64,000 bases of DNA from DATEPR01 sp036491115 (GCA_036491115.1 DASXCQ010000100.1:62001-126000), one strand, 5' to 3'. Positions 40,992 to 50,205 are shown, numbered from the stretch's first letter. Notes: generated by a model from the sequence alone, not told the origin. Numbers and translations are program-made.

Positions 40992-41957
40992 GTGCTGAGA
41001 TGGCGTGGACTCGATCACCTGCCCGGCAACTGGGGGCGGTGCGTGGCGACCATCGGCGTCTTCGACGGCGTGCACAAGGGCCACCAGGCGCTGATCGGGC
41101 GTGCTGTCGAGCTGGCCAAGCAGCGTGAGGTGCCCAGCGTGGTGCTCACGTTCGACCCCCATCCCTCCGAGGTCGTCCGGCCGGGCAGCCACCCTGCCCA
41201 GCTGACCACGCTGAACCGCAAGGCGGCGCTGGTGGAACGGCTCGGCGTGGACGTGTTCTGCGTGCTGCCGTTCACCCTGGAGCTGTCCAGGGTGACGGCC
41301 GACGAGTTCGTGCACGAGCTGCTGGTGGACCGGCTGCACGTGGCCGCCGTCGTGGTCGGCCAGAACTTCACCTTCGGTTACAAGGCCGCTGGCGACGTCA
41401 TGCGGTTGAGGGAACTCGGTCACCGGTTCGGGTTCACCACGGAAGGCGCCGACCTGGTGACCGTGCCCCAGGACGGCGTCGGCTCCGACGAGGTCGTCTA
41501 CTCGTCCACCTACATCCGTTCGTGCATCGACGCGGGCGACGTGGTGGCCGCGGCCACCGCGCTGGGCAGGCCGCACCGGCTGGAGGGCATCGTCGTCCGG
41601 GGTGACGGCCGGGGCAGGGAACTCGGCTACCCCACGGCGAACCTGTCCACCGCGCGCTACGCGGCCGTGCCGTCCGACGGTGTGTACGCATGCTGGTTCG
41701 TCCACCAGGGCAGCGACCACGCCGAACCGAGGCGGCTGCGCGCCGCGGTGTCCGTCGGCACCAATCCCACGTTCTCCGGCCGGGAGCGCCGCGTCGAGGC
41801 GTTCGTGCTGGACCTGGACGAGGACCTCTACGGCCAGCGGGTCGGGCTGGACTTCGTCGCCCGGCTGCGCGACATGGAGCGCTACGACAGCGTCCAGGCA
41901 TTGATCGACCAGGTCGGCATCGACGTCGCCATCACCAGGGACCTGCTCTCCGACTGA
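40992..41957 (+). CDS. ribF: Bifunctional riboflavin kinase/FMN adenylyltransferase
   Basis: Converts riboflavin to FMN and FAD. The 321-residue protein has an N-terminal nucleotidyltransferase domain (VATIGVFDGVHKGHQALIG, LTFDPHPSEVVRPG, VVVGQNFTFGYKAAGD) and a C-terminal riboflavin kinase domain (GRGRELGYPTANLST, VSVGTNPTFSG). The GTG at 40992 (VLRWRGLDHLPGNWGR) matches homologues; TAGTCT just upstream (40979-40984) could be a -10, suggesting a leaderless transcript. Confidence 0.93.
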   Translation: MLRWRGLDHLPGNWGRCVATIGVFDGVHKGHQALIGRAVELAKQREVPSVVLTFDPHPSEVVRPGSHPAQLTTLNRKAALVERLGVDVFCVLPFTLELSRVTADEFVHELLVDRLHVAAVVVGQNFTFGYKAAGDVMRLRELGHRFGFTTEGADLVTVPQDGVGSDEVVYSSTYIRSCIDAGDVVAAATALGRPHRLEGIVVRGDGRGRELGYPTANLSTARYAAVPSDGVYACWFVHQGSDHAEPRRLRAAVSVGTNPTFSGRERRVEAFVLDLDEDLYGQRVGLDFVARLRDMERYDSVQALIDQVGIDVAITRDLLSD

Positions 41958-42102
41958 TCGCCACCCAGGGTGACCGGTGTCACCGGCCCGCGATGGCTCG
42001 ATCGCGGCCACCTCGTCCGTTTCCGCCCGCCGGCAACGGGTGGGCTGGCAAGATACCGATCAGTCCAGGTCGGCTACCCGAGGACAGCCAGGAGAGGCGA
42101 AC

Positions 42103-42681
42103 GTGGAGGATCCCAAGATCGTCCAGCGCAATCTCGCGCTGCAGCGCGAGTGGTACGGAGAGCCGCTCGGCGATCGGGTTCGCCGCCTCGTCCGGGCGTT
42201 CAACATCTCCCAGGCGTACCTGGCCGACGTGCTCGGGATCAGCGCTCCGATGCTCAGCCAGGTGATGAGCGGCAGGCGCGCCAAGATCGGCAACCCGTCC
42301 GTGCTGGCCAGGATGATCATGCTGGAACGGAAGGTCTTCATCCCGGACGTCGCCGCCGGTGATCCGGACGCGATGAAGCAGGCCATGGAGGACGTGAAGG
42401 AGTCGCGGCCCACCGTGGGCCGGGACGTCCTGCGGGTGGACGCCACCTCGGACGCGAACGCCGCGGTCGACGCGCTGCGCAACATCCTGACCAGTGACGA
42501 CCTGCTGGCCGCCGCCGAACTGGTGGACGAGGACTTCCCGGAACTGGGCGACCTGCTGCGCAGGGCGGGCGAGCGGCCGGCCGAGGACGGCGCCATACCG
42601 ATCGTGGAGCGCAGGCCGGCGCCGATGGCGCAGTCGCCCGTGGTCGACCGGCAGGCGGCCGCCGGACCCCGCCCGAGCTGA
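42103..42681 (+). CDS. Helix-turn-helix (XRE-like) regulatory protein
   Basis: A 192-residue protein with an N-terminal helix-turn-helix (about residues 27-60, FNISQAYLADVLGISAPMLS then QVMSGRRAKIGNP). A predicted helical C-terminal region rich in Asp and Ala follows (ANAAVDALRNILTSDDLLAA), then a Pro/Arg tail. The HTH resembles lambda-repressor-like proteins. The GTG at 42103 has GGAGAGG upstream. It sits between ribF and rpsO with the RNA 2',3'-cyclic phosphodiesterase gene, interrupting the common ribF-rpsO order. Confidence 0.75.
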   Translation: MEDPKIVQRNLALQREWYGEPLGDRVRRLVRAFNISQAYLADVLGISAPMLSQVMSGRRAKIGNPSVLARMIMLERKVFIPDVAAGDPDAMKQAMEDVKESRPTVGRDVLRVDATSDANAAVDALRNILTSDDLLAAAELVDEDFPELGDLLRRAGERPAEDGAIPIVERRPAPMAQSPVVDRQAAAGPRPS

Positions 42682-42686
42682 ACCAC

Positions 42687-43202
42687 ATGCGCCTGTTCTC
42701 CGCGCTGGTCCCGCCGGCCGCGGTGGTCGACCACCTGGTCGGCTGGCTGGCCGACCGCACCCCGGCACTGCCAACGGATCTGCGCTGGATCCCGGTCCAA
42801 CGCTGGCACGTCACGCTCGGCTTCTTCGGTGACGACGACGATCCGGTGCGCCGCACCCGCTGGCTGCGCCGCCGGGCCGAGGGTCGGCCGGCGCCCGCGC
42901 TGCACCTGGCCGGCGGCGGCACGTTCCCCGGCGTGCTGTGGGCGGGCGTCGCCGCGGACGACGACCGGCGGTTCACCCAACTGGCCAGGGCGGCCGGTGC
43001 CGGGCGCCGCGGTTACCGTCCGCATCTGACACTGGCCCGCTGGCGGACCGGGCAGCCGGAAAAGGACGTGCTGACGGCGGCCGTCGCCGGGTACAGTGGC
43101 CCGTGGTTCACGCCGGAGGCCGTGCTGCTGATGCGCAGCGAGGCCGGTAGGGGTGGACCGACGTACACCACCGTGGAGCGCCTGCCGCTGGTCCGGGGCT
43201 GA
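42687..43202 (+). CDS. thpR: RNA 2',3'-cyclic phosphodiesterase (2H superfamily)
   Basis: A 171-residue 2H phosphoesterase (ThpR/LigT family), which opens 2',3'-cyclic RNA ends. The two catalytic HxT motifs are QRWHVTLGFFG (about 33-43) and YRPHLTLARW (about 112-121). MRLFSALVPPAA is the typical start. It is 5 bp downstream of the HTH gene, so they are probably co-transcribed. Confidence 0.88.
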   Translation: MRLFSALVPPAAVVDHLVGWLADRTPALPTDLRWIPVQRWHVTLGFFGDDDDPVRRTRWLRRRAEGRPAPALHLAGGGTFPGVLWAGVAADDDRRFTQLARAAGAGRRGYRPHLTLARWRTGQPEKDVLTAAVAGYSGPWFTPEAVLLMRSEAGRGGPTYTTVERLPLVRG

Positions 43203-43253
43203 CTGTCAGCGACCCGCCGCGCGGGCGCCGGACGGTGCCGTGCGCATGGCTGA

Positions 43254-43259
43254 TATCCT
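43254..43259 (+). promoter_or_regulatory. Possible -10 box upstream of rpsO
   Basis: TATCCT (43254-43259) lies 110 bp before the rpsO start, with GACGGT 17 bp upstream as a poor -35. The 166-bp gap after thpR otherwise shows no gene. Such a start would give rpsO a leader long enough for S15 autoregulation. Confidence 0.3.
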
Positions 43260-43368
43260 CGGTGTTTGAGTGCGGCTGCGGTCCGTGGCGGCCGGCACTG
43301 TCATTTCCCGGCAATCGGGGACGGCCTGGGGCCGATGCACACGGCACACACAGTGACGAGGAGAACGA

Positions 43369-43638
43369 GTGGCGCTGTCCACCGAACAGAAGAGGTCCAT
43401 TCTCAGCGACTACGGGGTGCACGAGTCGGACACCGGCTCGCCGGAGGCCCAGGTCGCGCTGCTGACCAAGCGGATCAGTGACCTCACAGAGCACCTCAAG
43501 GTGCACAAGCACGACCACCACTCGCGCCGGGGGCTGTTGCTGATGGTCGGCCGTCGTCGCCGACTGCTCAACTACCTGGCGAAGGTGGATATCGAGCGCT
43601 ACCGGCAGCTCATCCAGCGGCTCGGCCTGCGTCGATGA
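43369..43638 (+). CDS. rpsO: 30S ribosomal protein S15
   Basis: Primary 16S rRNA-binding protein of the small subunit platform. The 89-residue protein is full length: ALSTEQKRSILSDYGVHESD with TGSPEAQVALLTKRI, HLKVHKHDHHSRRGLLLMVG and RRRRLLNYL. GTG start with GAGGAG eight bases upstream. It is followed by a long perfect terminator and then pnp, the standard order. Confidence 0.97.
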   Translation: MALSTEQKRSILSDYGVHESDTGSPEAQVALLTKRISDLTEHLKVHKHDHHSRRGLLLMVGRRRRLLNYLAKVDIERYRQLIQRLGLRR

Positions 43639-43644
43639 CACGTC

Positions 43645-43681
43645 CCGGCGGGGAGTGACCGAACCGGTCACTCCCCGCCGG
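43645..43681 (+). terminator. 17-bp perfect terminator hairpin after rpsO
   Basis: CCGGCGGGGAGTGACCG (43645-43661) and CGGTCACTCCCCGCCGG (43665-43681) are exact complements with a 3-nt loop, 6 bp after the rpsO stop. It should terminate most rpsO transcripts or protect their 3' ends, leaving pnp to read-through or its own promoter. Confidence 0.85.
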
Positions 43682-43731
43682 AGTACCGAACGGAACACAG
43701 GGACCGCGTGCCACGGCGTTCGGGTGCGTCC

Positions 43732-43791
43732 GCCGGTCCTCGGTAGTGGCCGCCAGGTTCGTCGAACCTGGGGCTTCGATCGAAGACCGGC
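43732..43791 (+). promoter_or_regulatory. Branched RNA leader upstream of pnp
   Basis: GCCGGTC (43732-43738) pairs with GACCGGC (43785-43791). Inside are CCAGGTTC-GTC-GAACCTGG (43753-43771) and the self-complementary CTTCGATCGAAG (43774-43785, sharing one base with the outer arm). The resulting three-way structure, about 80 nt before the pnp start, is a good candidate for the double-stranded leader cut by RNase III and autoregulated by PNPase in other bacteria. It is not a tRNA: the anticodon arm is missing. Confidence 0.55.
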
Positions 43792-43872
43792 CTCGTCGCA
43801 AGGGCCGTGACCTCGCAGCACAGGGGTGCTACGGGTTGCCGCGCGGCCCGCAAGACGAGGAGACAACCGAAA

Positions 43873-46137
43873 ATGACCGATCTCAGCGCGAATGTGACTG
43901 AGAACGCGGTGCATGAAGCCACCGCGATCATCGACAACGGCAAGTACGGCACCCGTACCGTCCGTTTCGAGACCGGCCGGCTGGCCAGGCAGGCCGCCGG
44001 CAGCGTCGTCGCCTATCTCGACGACGAGACCATGCTGCTGTCCGCGACCACCGCGTCCAAGCAGCCCAAGGAACACTTCGACTTCTTCCCGCTGACGGTG
44101 GACGTCGAGGAGCGGATGTACGCGGCGGGCCGGATTCCCGGGTCGTACTTCCGCCGGGAGGGCCGGCCGTCCACCGACGCGATCCTGACCTGCCGGCTGA
44201 TCGACCGGCCGCTGCGCCCGTCCTTCGTGGACGGTCTGCGCAACGAGATCCAGATCGTCGTCACGGTGCTGTCGCTGAACCCGGACGACGTCTACGACGC
44301 CGTCGCGATCAACGCGGCGTCCGCGTCCACCCAGCTGTCCGGCCTGCCGTTCTCCGGCCCGATCGGCGGCGTCCGCGTCGCGCTGATCGACGGCCAGTGG
44401 GTGGCGTTCCCGACCAGGGAGCAGTCCAAGCGCTCGGTGTTCGACATCGCGATCGCCGGCCGGGTGGTCGGTGACGACGTCGCGATCATGATGGTCGAGG
44501 CCGAGGGCACCGAGCAGATGACCGAGCTGATCGCGGCCGGCGCGCAGGCGCCGACCGAGCAGGTCGTCGCGCAGGGCCTGGAGGCCGCGAAGCCGTTCAT
44601 CCGGGCACTGTGCGAGGCCCAGGCCACCCTGGCCGCCGCGGCCGCCAAGGAGACCGCCGAGTTCCCGACGTTCCCGCCCTACCAGGCCGACGCGTTCCAG
44701 GCCGTCGAGGCCGCGGTGAGCGACGACCTGGCCCAGGCGCTGACCATCGCCGCCAAGCAGGAGCGCGAGAGCCGGATCGACGAGGTCAAGGCGCTGTGCC
44801 TGGAGCGCGTCGGTGTCGGCGAGGGCGCTGCCTTCGGCGGCCGCGAGAAGGAGGTCGGCGCCGCGTTCCGGTCACTGACCAAGAAGCTGGTGCGGCGCCG
44901 CATCCTGCGGGACAAGGTGCGCATCGACGGCCGTGGCATCACCGACATCCGGCAGCTCTCCGCCGAGGTCGCCGTGGTCCCGAGGGCACACGGCTCGGCC
45001 CTGTTCGAGCGCGGCGAGACCCAGATCATGGGCGTGACCACGCTGAACATGCTGCGCATGGAGCAGACGCTGGACACCCTGGCGCCGGAGACCACCAAGC
45101 GCTACCTGCACCACTACAACTTCCCGCCCTACTCGACCGGTGAGACCGGTCGCGTGGGTTCGCCGAAGCGGCGCGAGATCGGCCACGGCATGCTGGCCGA
45201 ACGGGCGCTGGTGCCGGTGCTGCCCAAGCGCGAGGAGTTCCCGTACGCCATCCGTCAGGTGTCGGAGGCGCTGGGCTCCAACGGTTCCACGTCGATGGGC
45301 TCGGTCTGCGCGTCCACCATGTCGCTGCTCAACGCCGGTGTGCCACTGCGGGCGCCGGTCTCCGGCGTCGCGATGGGCCTGGTGTCCGACGAGGTCGACG
45401 GCAGGACCGAGTACGTCGCGATCACCGACATCCTCGGCGCCGAGGACGCGTTCGGCGACATGGACTTCAAGGTCGCCGGCACCACGGAGTTCGTCACCGC
45501 GCTGCAGCTGGACACCAAGCTGGACGGCATCCCGTCCGAGGTGCTGGCCCAGGCGCTCGGCCAGGCGCGGGACGCCCGGCTGACCATCCTGGAGGTCATG
45601 GCCGAGGCCATCGACCGGCCGGACGAGATGAGCCCGTACGCGCCGCGCGTCACGTCCATCCACATCCCGGTGGACAAGATCGGCGAGGTCATCGGCCCGA
45701 AGGGCAAGATGATCAAGTCGATCACCGATGAGACCGGCGCCGACATCTCGATCGAGGACGACGGCACGATCTACATCGGTGCCAATGACGGCCCCAAGGC
45801 GGAGGCGGCGATCGGCATGATCAACGCCATCGCGAACCCGCAGCTGCCCAAGGTCGGCGAGCGGTTCCTGGGCACCGTGGTGAAGACGGCCGCGTACGGC
45901 GCGTTCGTCTCGCTGCTGCCCGGCAAGGACGGCCTGGTGCACATCTCGAAGCTGGGCAACGGCAAGCGGATCGGCAAGGTGGAGGACGTGGTCAAGGTCG
46001 GCGACAAGCTCCGCGTGGAGATCGCCGACATCGACCAGCGCGGCAAGATCAGCCTGATCGTGGTCAACGAGAACGAGGCCGCCGCCCCGGCCGCCGACGA
46101 GACCCCGGCTGCCGCACCGGAGCCTGCGACCCGGTGA
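43873..46137 (+). CDS. pnp: Polynucleotide phosphorylase
   Basis: 3'-to-5' phosphorolytic exoribonuclease and polymerase. The 754-residue protein has two RNase PH domains (FETGRLARQAAGSVVAYLDD at the start; the second begins KVRIDGRGITDIRQL with FERGETQIMGVTTL) separated by a helical domain. A KH domain (HIPVDKIGEVIGPKGKMIKS, about 598-617) and an S1 domain (GTVVKTAAYGAFVSLLPGKD) follow, with a short acidic tail. The ATG at 43873 follows GAGGAG. The stop overlaps the M16 peptidase start (GTGA). Confidence 0.96.
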   Translation: MTDLSANVTENAVHEATAIIDNGKYGTRTVRFETGRLARQAAGSVVAYLDDETMLLSATTASKQPKEHFDFFPLTVDVEERMYAAGRIPGSYFRREGRPSTDAILTCRLIDRPLRPSFVDGLRNEIQIVVTVLSLNPDDVYDAVAINAASASTQLSGLPFSGPIGGVRVALIDGQWVAFPTREQSKRSVFDIAIAGRVVGDDVAIMMVEAEGTEQMTELIAAGAQAPTEQVVAQGLEAAKPFIRALCEAQATLAAAAAKETAEFPTFPPYQADAFQAVEAAVSDDLAQALTIAAKQERESRIDEVKALCLERVGVGEGAAFGGREKEVGAAFRSLTKKLVRRRILRDKVRIDGRGITDIRQLSAEVAVVPRAHGSALFERGETQIMGVTTLNMLRMEQTLDTLAPETTKRYLHHYNFPPYSTGETGRVGSPKRREIGHGMLAERALVPVLPKREEFPYAIRQVSEALGSNGSTSMGSVCASTMSLLNAGVPLRAPVSGVAMGLVSDEVDGRTEYVAITDILGAEDAFGDMDFKVAGTTEFVTALQLDTKLDGIPSEVLAQALGQARDARLTILEVMAEAIDRPDEMSPYAPRVTSIHIPVDKIGEVIGPKGKMIKSITDETGADISIEDDGTIYIGANDGPKAEAAIGMINAIANPQLPKVGERFLGTVVKTAAYGAFVSLLPGKDGLVHISKLGNGKRIGKVEDVVKVGDKLRVEIADIDQRGKISLIVVNENEAAAPAADETPAAAPEPATR

Positions 46138-47504
46138 CCAGGCGGCCAGCGCAGGTCCGCCACCTGCACCAGGGCCGAGCGTTGGCCCAGCCGCAGCAGG
46201 CGGGCACGAAGGTGTTGGAACGGGACGGTGCGGGTCACGTGGTGACCCGCACCGTCCTGCCGGGTGGCCTTCGGGTGATCACCGAGCAGGTGCCCGGCGT
46301 GCGGTCGGCGGCCGTCGGCATGTGGGTCGGCGTCGGCTCGCGGGACGAGTCGCCCGGCGTCGCCGGTGCCGCGCACTTCCTGGAGCACCTGCTGTTCAAG
46401 GGCACCAGGAAGCGCACCGCGGCGCAGATCGCCGAGGAGATCGACGCCGTCGGCGGTGAGCTCAACGCGTTCACCGCCAAGGAACACACGTGCTACTACG
46501 TGCACGCGCTGGACGCCGACCTGCCGCTGGCCATCGACCTGATCGCCGACGTGGTCTTCTTCGCCACGATGGCGCGGGACGACGTCGAGCTGGAACGCGG
46601 TGTGGTGCTCGAAGAGATCGCGATGAGCGACGACGACCCGGAGGATCTCCTGCAGGAGACCTTCAGTGCGGCCATCATGGGCGACCACCCACTGGGCCGG
46701 TCCGTGCTGGGCAGCGAGGAGTCCGTCACAGGGCTGACCCGCACCGCGCTGCGCGGCTTCCACCGCAGGCGTTACCAGCCGCACCGCATGGTGCTGGCCG
46801 TGGCCGGCAACGTCACCCACCAGCAGGTGCTTCGCCTGGCCCGCAAGGCGTTGAGCGACCGGCTGGTCGGTGACCAGGCGCCGATGGCACCTCGGGCCGG
46901 CACACTGCGGCCGGCCAGGCCTGGCCTGCGGCTGCACACCGATGACACCGAGCAGGCCCACCTCATGCTGGGCGTGCGCGCACTGGACCGGCACGACGAC
47001 CGCCGGTTCGCTCTCGGCGTGCTGAACGCGGCGCTGGGCGGCGGCATGAGTTCGCGGCTGTTCCAGGAGATCCGGGAGCGGCGCGGCCTGGCGTACCAGG
47101 TGTACTCGGCCGTCGGGTCCTACGCGGACACCGGCACGCTGTCGTTCTACGCGGGTGCGCAGCCCGACCGGCTGGGCGACGTGGCGGGCGTGCTGCGTGC
47201 CGTGCTGGACGACGTCGCCGCCCACGGCCTGACCGACGCCGAGGTCGCCAGGGGCAAGGGTCAGTTGCGCGGTGGGCTGGTGCTGGGCCTGGAGGACTCC
47301 GGCTCGCGGATGTCGCGGATCGGCAAGGGAGAGCTCAACTACGCCAACCACCTGACCGTGGAGGGCACCCTGGCCAGGATCGAGGCGGTCGACGCCCAGG
47401 ACGTGGCCGATCTCGCCGCCGAGCTGTTGCGGCGCCCCGTCGCCACCGCCGTGGTCGGCCCGTACGCTCACCCAGACGACCTGCCAGCCGAGCTACAGGG
47501 GTGA
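46134..47504 (+). CDS. M16 family zinc metallopeptidase
   Basis: A 456-residue pitrilysin/processing-peptidase-type protein. The inverted zinc motif HFLEH is at residues 81-85, with the distal Glu in ERGVVLEEIAMSDDDPEDLL. GGGMSSRLFQEIRERRGLAY marks the second domain (Arg/Tyr substrate contacts). The catalytic residues are intact, so an active peptidase is expected; substrate unknown. It is regularly encoded between pnp and dapB in actinobacteria. Confidence 0.9.
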   Translation: MTRRPAQVRHLHQGRALAQPQQAGTKVLERDGAGHVVTRTVLPGGLRVITEQVPGVRSAAVGMWVGVGSRDESPGVAGAAHFLEHLLFKGTRKRTAAQIAEEIDAVGGELNAFTAKEHTCYYVHALDADLPLAIDLIADVVFFATMARDDVELERGVVLEEIAMSDDDPEDLLQETFSAAIMGDHPLGRSVLGSEESVTGLTRTALRGFHRRRYQPHRMVLAVAGNVTHQQVLRLARKALSDRLVGDQAPMAPRAGTLRPARPGLRLHTDDTEQAHLMLGVRALDRHDDRRFALGVLNAALGGGMSSRLFQEIRERRGLAYQVYSAVGSYADTGTLSFYAGAQPDRLGDVAGVLRAVLDDVAAHGLTDAEVARGKGQLRGGLVLGLEDSGSRMSRIGKGELNYANHLTVEGTLARIEAVDAQDVADLAAELLRRPVATAVVGPYAHPDDLPAELQG

Positions 47505-47510
47505 TCGCCG

Positions 47511-48311
47511 GTGACCGGAGAGCCCACGTCCAGTCGACCCTTGCGGCCCGCGCGGTCGGCTGACGACCCGATCCGGGTCGGGGTGCTCGGCGCCCGCGGC
47601 CGGATGGGCGCCCAGGTGTGCCGGTCGGTCGAGGCGGCGGGCGACATGGAGGTCGTCGCGATGATCGACACCGGCGACTGGATGTTCGACATCGTGGACG
47701 CGTCGGCCGAGGTCGTCGTCGACTTCACCCATCCCGACGTGGTCATGGACAACCTGCGGTTCTGCGTCGACCAGGGCATTCACGCCGTGGTGGGCACGAC
47801 CGGGTTCGACCGGGAGCGGCTGGACACCCTGCGCACCTGGCTGGAGCACAAGCCGGAGCTGGGCGTGCTGGTCGCGCCGAACTTCGCCATCGGCGCCGTG
47901 CTGTCCATGCGGTTCGCCCAGCTCGCGGCCCGGTTCTACGAGTCGGTCGAGATCATCGAACTACACCACGCGCGCAAGGTCGACGCGCCGTCCGGCACCG
48001 CGGCCCGCACGGCGGAGCTGATCGCCAAGGCCCGCGCGGCGGCCGGCATGGCCGACATCCCGGACGCCACGGCCAAGGCGCTGGAGGGCGCGCGGGGCGC
48101 GGACGTCGACGGGCTGCGGGTGCACTCGGTGCGGCTGGCCGGCCTGGTGGCGCACCAGGAGGTGCTGTTCGGCACCGAGGGGGAGACGCTCACCATCCGG
48201 CACGACTCGCTGGACCGCAGCTCGTTCATGCCCGGCGTGCTGCTGGCGGTCCGGTCTATTGTGGACCGTCCTGGCCTGACGGTCGGCCTGGAGGCCCTGC
48301 TCGACCTCTGA
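47511..48311 (+). CDS. dapB: 4-hydroxy-tetrahydrodipicolinate reductase
   Basis: NAD(P)H-dependent step of lysine/diaminopimelate synthesis. The 266-residue protein has the nucleotide loop GVLGARGRMG (about 24-33), VVVDFTHPDVVMDNL, VVGTTGF, and the active-site ELHHARKVDAPSGTA (two His and the catalytic Lys). It has about 20 extra N-terminal residues rich in Arg and Ser; the GTG at 47511 is the only well-placed start 6 bp after the peptidase gene. Confidence 0.94.
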   Translation: MTGEPTSSRPLRPARSADDPIRVGVLGARGRMGAQVCRSVEAAGDMEVVAMIDTGDWMFDIVDASAEVVVDFTHPDVVMDNLRFCVDQGIHAVVGTTGFDRERLDTLRTWLEHKPELGVLVAPNFAIGAVLSMRFAQLAARFYESVEIIELHHARKVDAPSGTAARTAELIAKARAAAGMADIPDATAKALEGARGADVDGLRVHSVRLAGLVAHQEVLFGTEGETLTIRHDSLDRSSFMPGVLLAVRSIVDRPGLTVGLEALLDL

Positions 48312-48319
48312 GGTGGGTG

Positions 48320-48877
48320 CTACTCGACCAGTCGCAGGTCGAGGGTGCCGGTGAGGCGGAGCTCGCGCAGCGGCCTGCCACCGGCGTCCAGCGTGCGGGC
48401 GATGCCGTCTGGCTGCCAGTTCGCTCCGGCGTAGAACTTCCGGGACGCGTCGTCGGCCTCCGGAATCCAGGCGATGCCCCGGGTGGCGCCCGTCTCGCGC
48501 AGTGCGTGCGCCGCGGTGGCGAGCAGCCGACCACCGTGACCCCTGCGGCCCCAGCGGGGTTCCACCAGCAGGGTGCCGATCAACCCCACCGTGCTCGCGT
48601 CGTCCGGCAGGGTGCCGTCGGCCGCCGCGACCTCGCCGTCCGGAGCCGGTCCGGCGGCACAGAAGCCGACCGTCCACTCGCCTTCCGTGGCCACGAACAG
48701 TCGCGCCGGTCCGGCCAGTGCGGCCGTCCACGCGCCGCGCGCCTCGTCCGGGTCGATGCCGTCGAGGACGTCCGGCGGCAGCAGGCCGGCGTAGGCCGTC
48801 CGCCAGGTGTCGAGCTGGATACGGACGAGGTCCGGGACGTCGTCGCGGGTCGCGGGACGGACTGAGGCGGTTGCCAC
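48320..48877 (-). CDS. GNAT family N-acetyltransferase
   Basis: A 185-residue GNAT protein: VRPATRDDVPDLVRIQLDTW at the N terminus, then VGLIGTLLVEPRWGRRGHGG and RLLATAAHALRETG (acetyl-CoA pyrophosphate loop RRGHGG), and FYAGANWQPDG near the end. Substrate unknown. The GTG at 48877 is used; TAGGGT upstream could be a leaderless -10. Convergent with dapB (8 bp). Confidence 0.82.
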   Translation of the reverse strand: MATASVRPATRDDVPDLVRIQLDTWRTAYAGLLPPDVLDGIDPDEARGAWTAALAGPARLFVATEGEWTVGFCAAGPAPDGEVAAADGTLPDDASTVGLIGTLLVEPRWGRRGHGGRLLATAAHALRETGATRGIAWIPEADDASRKFYAGANWQPDGIARTLDAGGRPLRELRLTGTLDLRLVE

Positions 48878-48928
48878 GGCGGTTGACCCTACGCTCGCCG
48901 CGACTGTCGGTGTCACCTGGCACGATCG

Positions 48929-50158
48929 GTGCCCGTGGACACGATGAGCGCAGCCGTGGCGCGCCGGGTGGCATTGGCCGCACAGGGTTTCGCCGAGCCC
49001 CGGCCGACGTCGCCGCCCAACCGCAGGCACCTGGCGAAGGTGCTGTCCCGCACCCAGTTGCTCCAGTTGGACTCGGTGAACGTGGCGGTGCGCGCCCACT
49101 ACATGCCGGTGTTCAGCCGGATCGGCGCGTACCCGTTCGACCTGGTGGACGACGCGGCATGGGCCGACTCCGCCCGCCGGCCCAGGCAACTGGTGGAGTA
49201 CTGGGCGCACGTGGCCAGCCTGATCCCGGTCGAGGACTGGCCGCTGCTGCGCCGGCGGATGCGCCTGAACGCCGAGGATCCGAACAGCTACTTCCGCGGT
49301 GCTCACGACAACCGAACCCTGCTGGCCGACGTGCTCGCCGTCGTCAAGGACGAAGGACCGCTCGGTGCGGGCGCGATCGAGGACGTTCTCGGTGGCGACG
49401 AGTCGCCCAAGCCCAGGCGGCGCGGCGGCTGGTGGAACCGGTCGGAGGTGAAACACGCCTGCGAGTACCTGTTCGCCGCGGGTGAGCTGTCGGTGGGCAC
49501 CCGCCGGAGCTTCCAGCGGATGTACGACCTGACCGAGCGGGTGCTGCCGGCCGACGTGCTGGACACGGTGATCCCGGAGGACGAGGCGTGCCGGCGGCTC
49601 ACCGAGAAGGCCGCGATCGCGCTGGGCGTGGCCACCGAGCCCGACCTGCGCGACTACTACCGCCTCGCACCCGCCGTCAGCCAGCGGGCGGTGGCGGAGC
49701 TGGTCGAGGAGGGCGTGCTGGTGCCGGTCGACGTGGCCGGTTGGCGGTTGCCTGCGTACCGGCACGTGGCCGCGAAGGCGCCCCGCCGGATCGCGGCCCG
49801 GGCCCTGCTCTGCCCGTTCGACCCCGTGGTGTGGCGGCGGGAGCGGACCGAGGCGCTGTACGGCTTCCACTACCGCATCGAGATCTACGTGCCGGAACCC
49901 AAACGGACCTACGGCTACTACGTCTTTCCGTTCCTGCTGGACGACACCCTGGTCGCGCGGGTCGACCTGAAGGCCGACCGGGCCGCCGGCCTGCTGCGGG
50001 TGCCCGGCGCGTTCGCCGAGCCCGGCGTGGACATGGGCCGGGTGGTGGTCGAACTGGCCGAGGAGCTGGCCGCGATGGCCGACTGGCTCGGACTGTCCGG
50101 TGTGGACGTCGGCGGGAAGGGCGACCTGGCGGCGCCGTTGCGGATCGCCTGCCGCTGA
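48929..50158 (+). CDS. YcaQ-like winged-helix protein (putative interstrand-crosslink DNA glycosylase)
   Basis: A 409-residue member of the YcaQ/AlkX family of HTH_42 proteins; the E. coli and Streptomyces (AlkZ) members unhook DNA interstrand crosslinks. Diagnostic features are LSRTQLLQLDSVNVAVRAHY (the QxD-type motif), HVASLIPVEDWPLLRRRM, RALLCPFDPVVWRRERTEAL and YGFHYRIEIYVPEPKRTYGY. Three GTG/ATG starts are possible (48929, 48935, 48944). Which lesion it acts on cannot be inferred. Confidence 0.83.
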   Translation: MPVDTMSAAVARRVALAAQGFAEPRPTSPPNRRHLAKVLSRTQLLQLDSVNVAVRAHYMPVFSRIGAYPFDLVDDAAWADSARRPRQLVEYWAHVASLIPVEDWPLLRRRMRLNAEDPNSYFRGAHDNRTLLADVLAVVKDEGPLGAGAIEDVLGGDESPKPRRRGGWWNRSEVKHACEYLFAAGELSVGTRRSFQRMYDLTERVLPADVLDTVIPEDEACRRLTEKAAIALGVATEPDLRDYYRLAPAVSQRAVAELVEEGVLVPVDVAGWRLPAYRHVAAKAPRRIAARALLCPFDPVVWRRERTEALYGFHYRIEIYVPEPKRTYGYYVFPFLLDDTLVARVDLKADRAAGLLRVPGAFAEPGVDMGRVVVELAEELAAMADWLGLSGVDVGGKGDLAAPLRIACR

Positions 50159-50167
50159 CAGCGGCGG

Positions 50168-50205
50168 ACCGGGAGGGATGACAGTGATCCGTCATCCCTC
50201 CCGGT
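50168..50205. terminator. 15-bp perfect hairpin between convergent genes
   Basis: ACCGGGAGGGATGAC (50168-50182) and GTCATCCCTCCCGGT (50191-50205) are exact complements around an 8-nt loop, 10 bp after the YcaQ-like gene. The remaining 116 bp to the DUF4097 stop show no gene and are C-rich. Confidence 0.75.

Noticed and set aside
43732..43791. tRNA gene before pnp
   Set aside because: It has a 7-bp outer stem and a TTCGATC loop but is only 60 nt, lacks an anticodon arm and has no normal T-stem.
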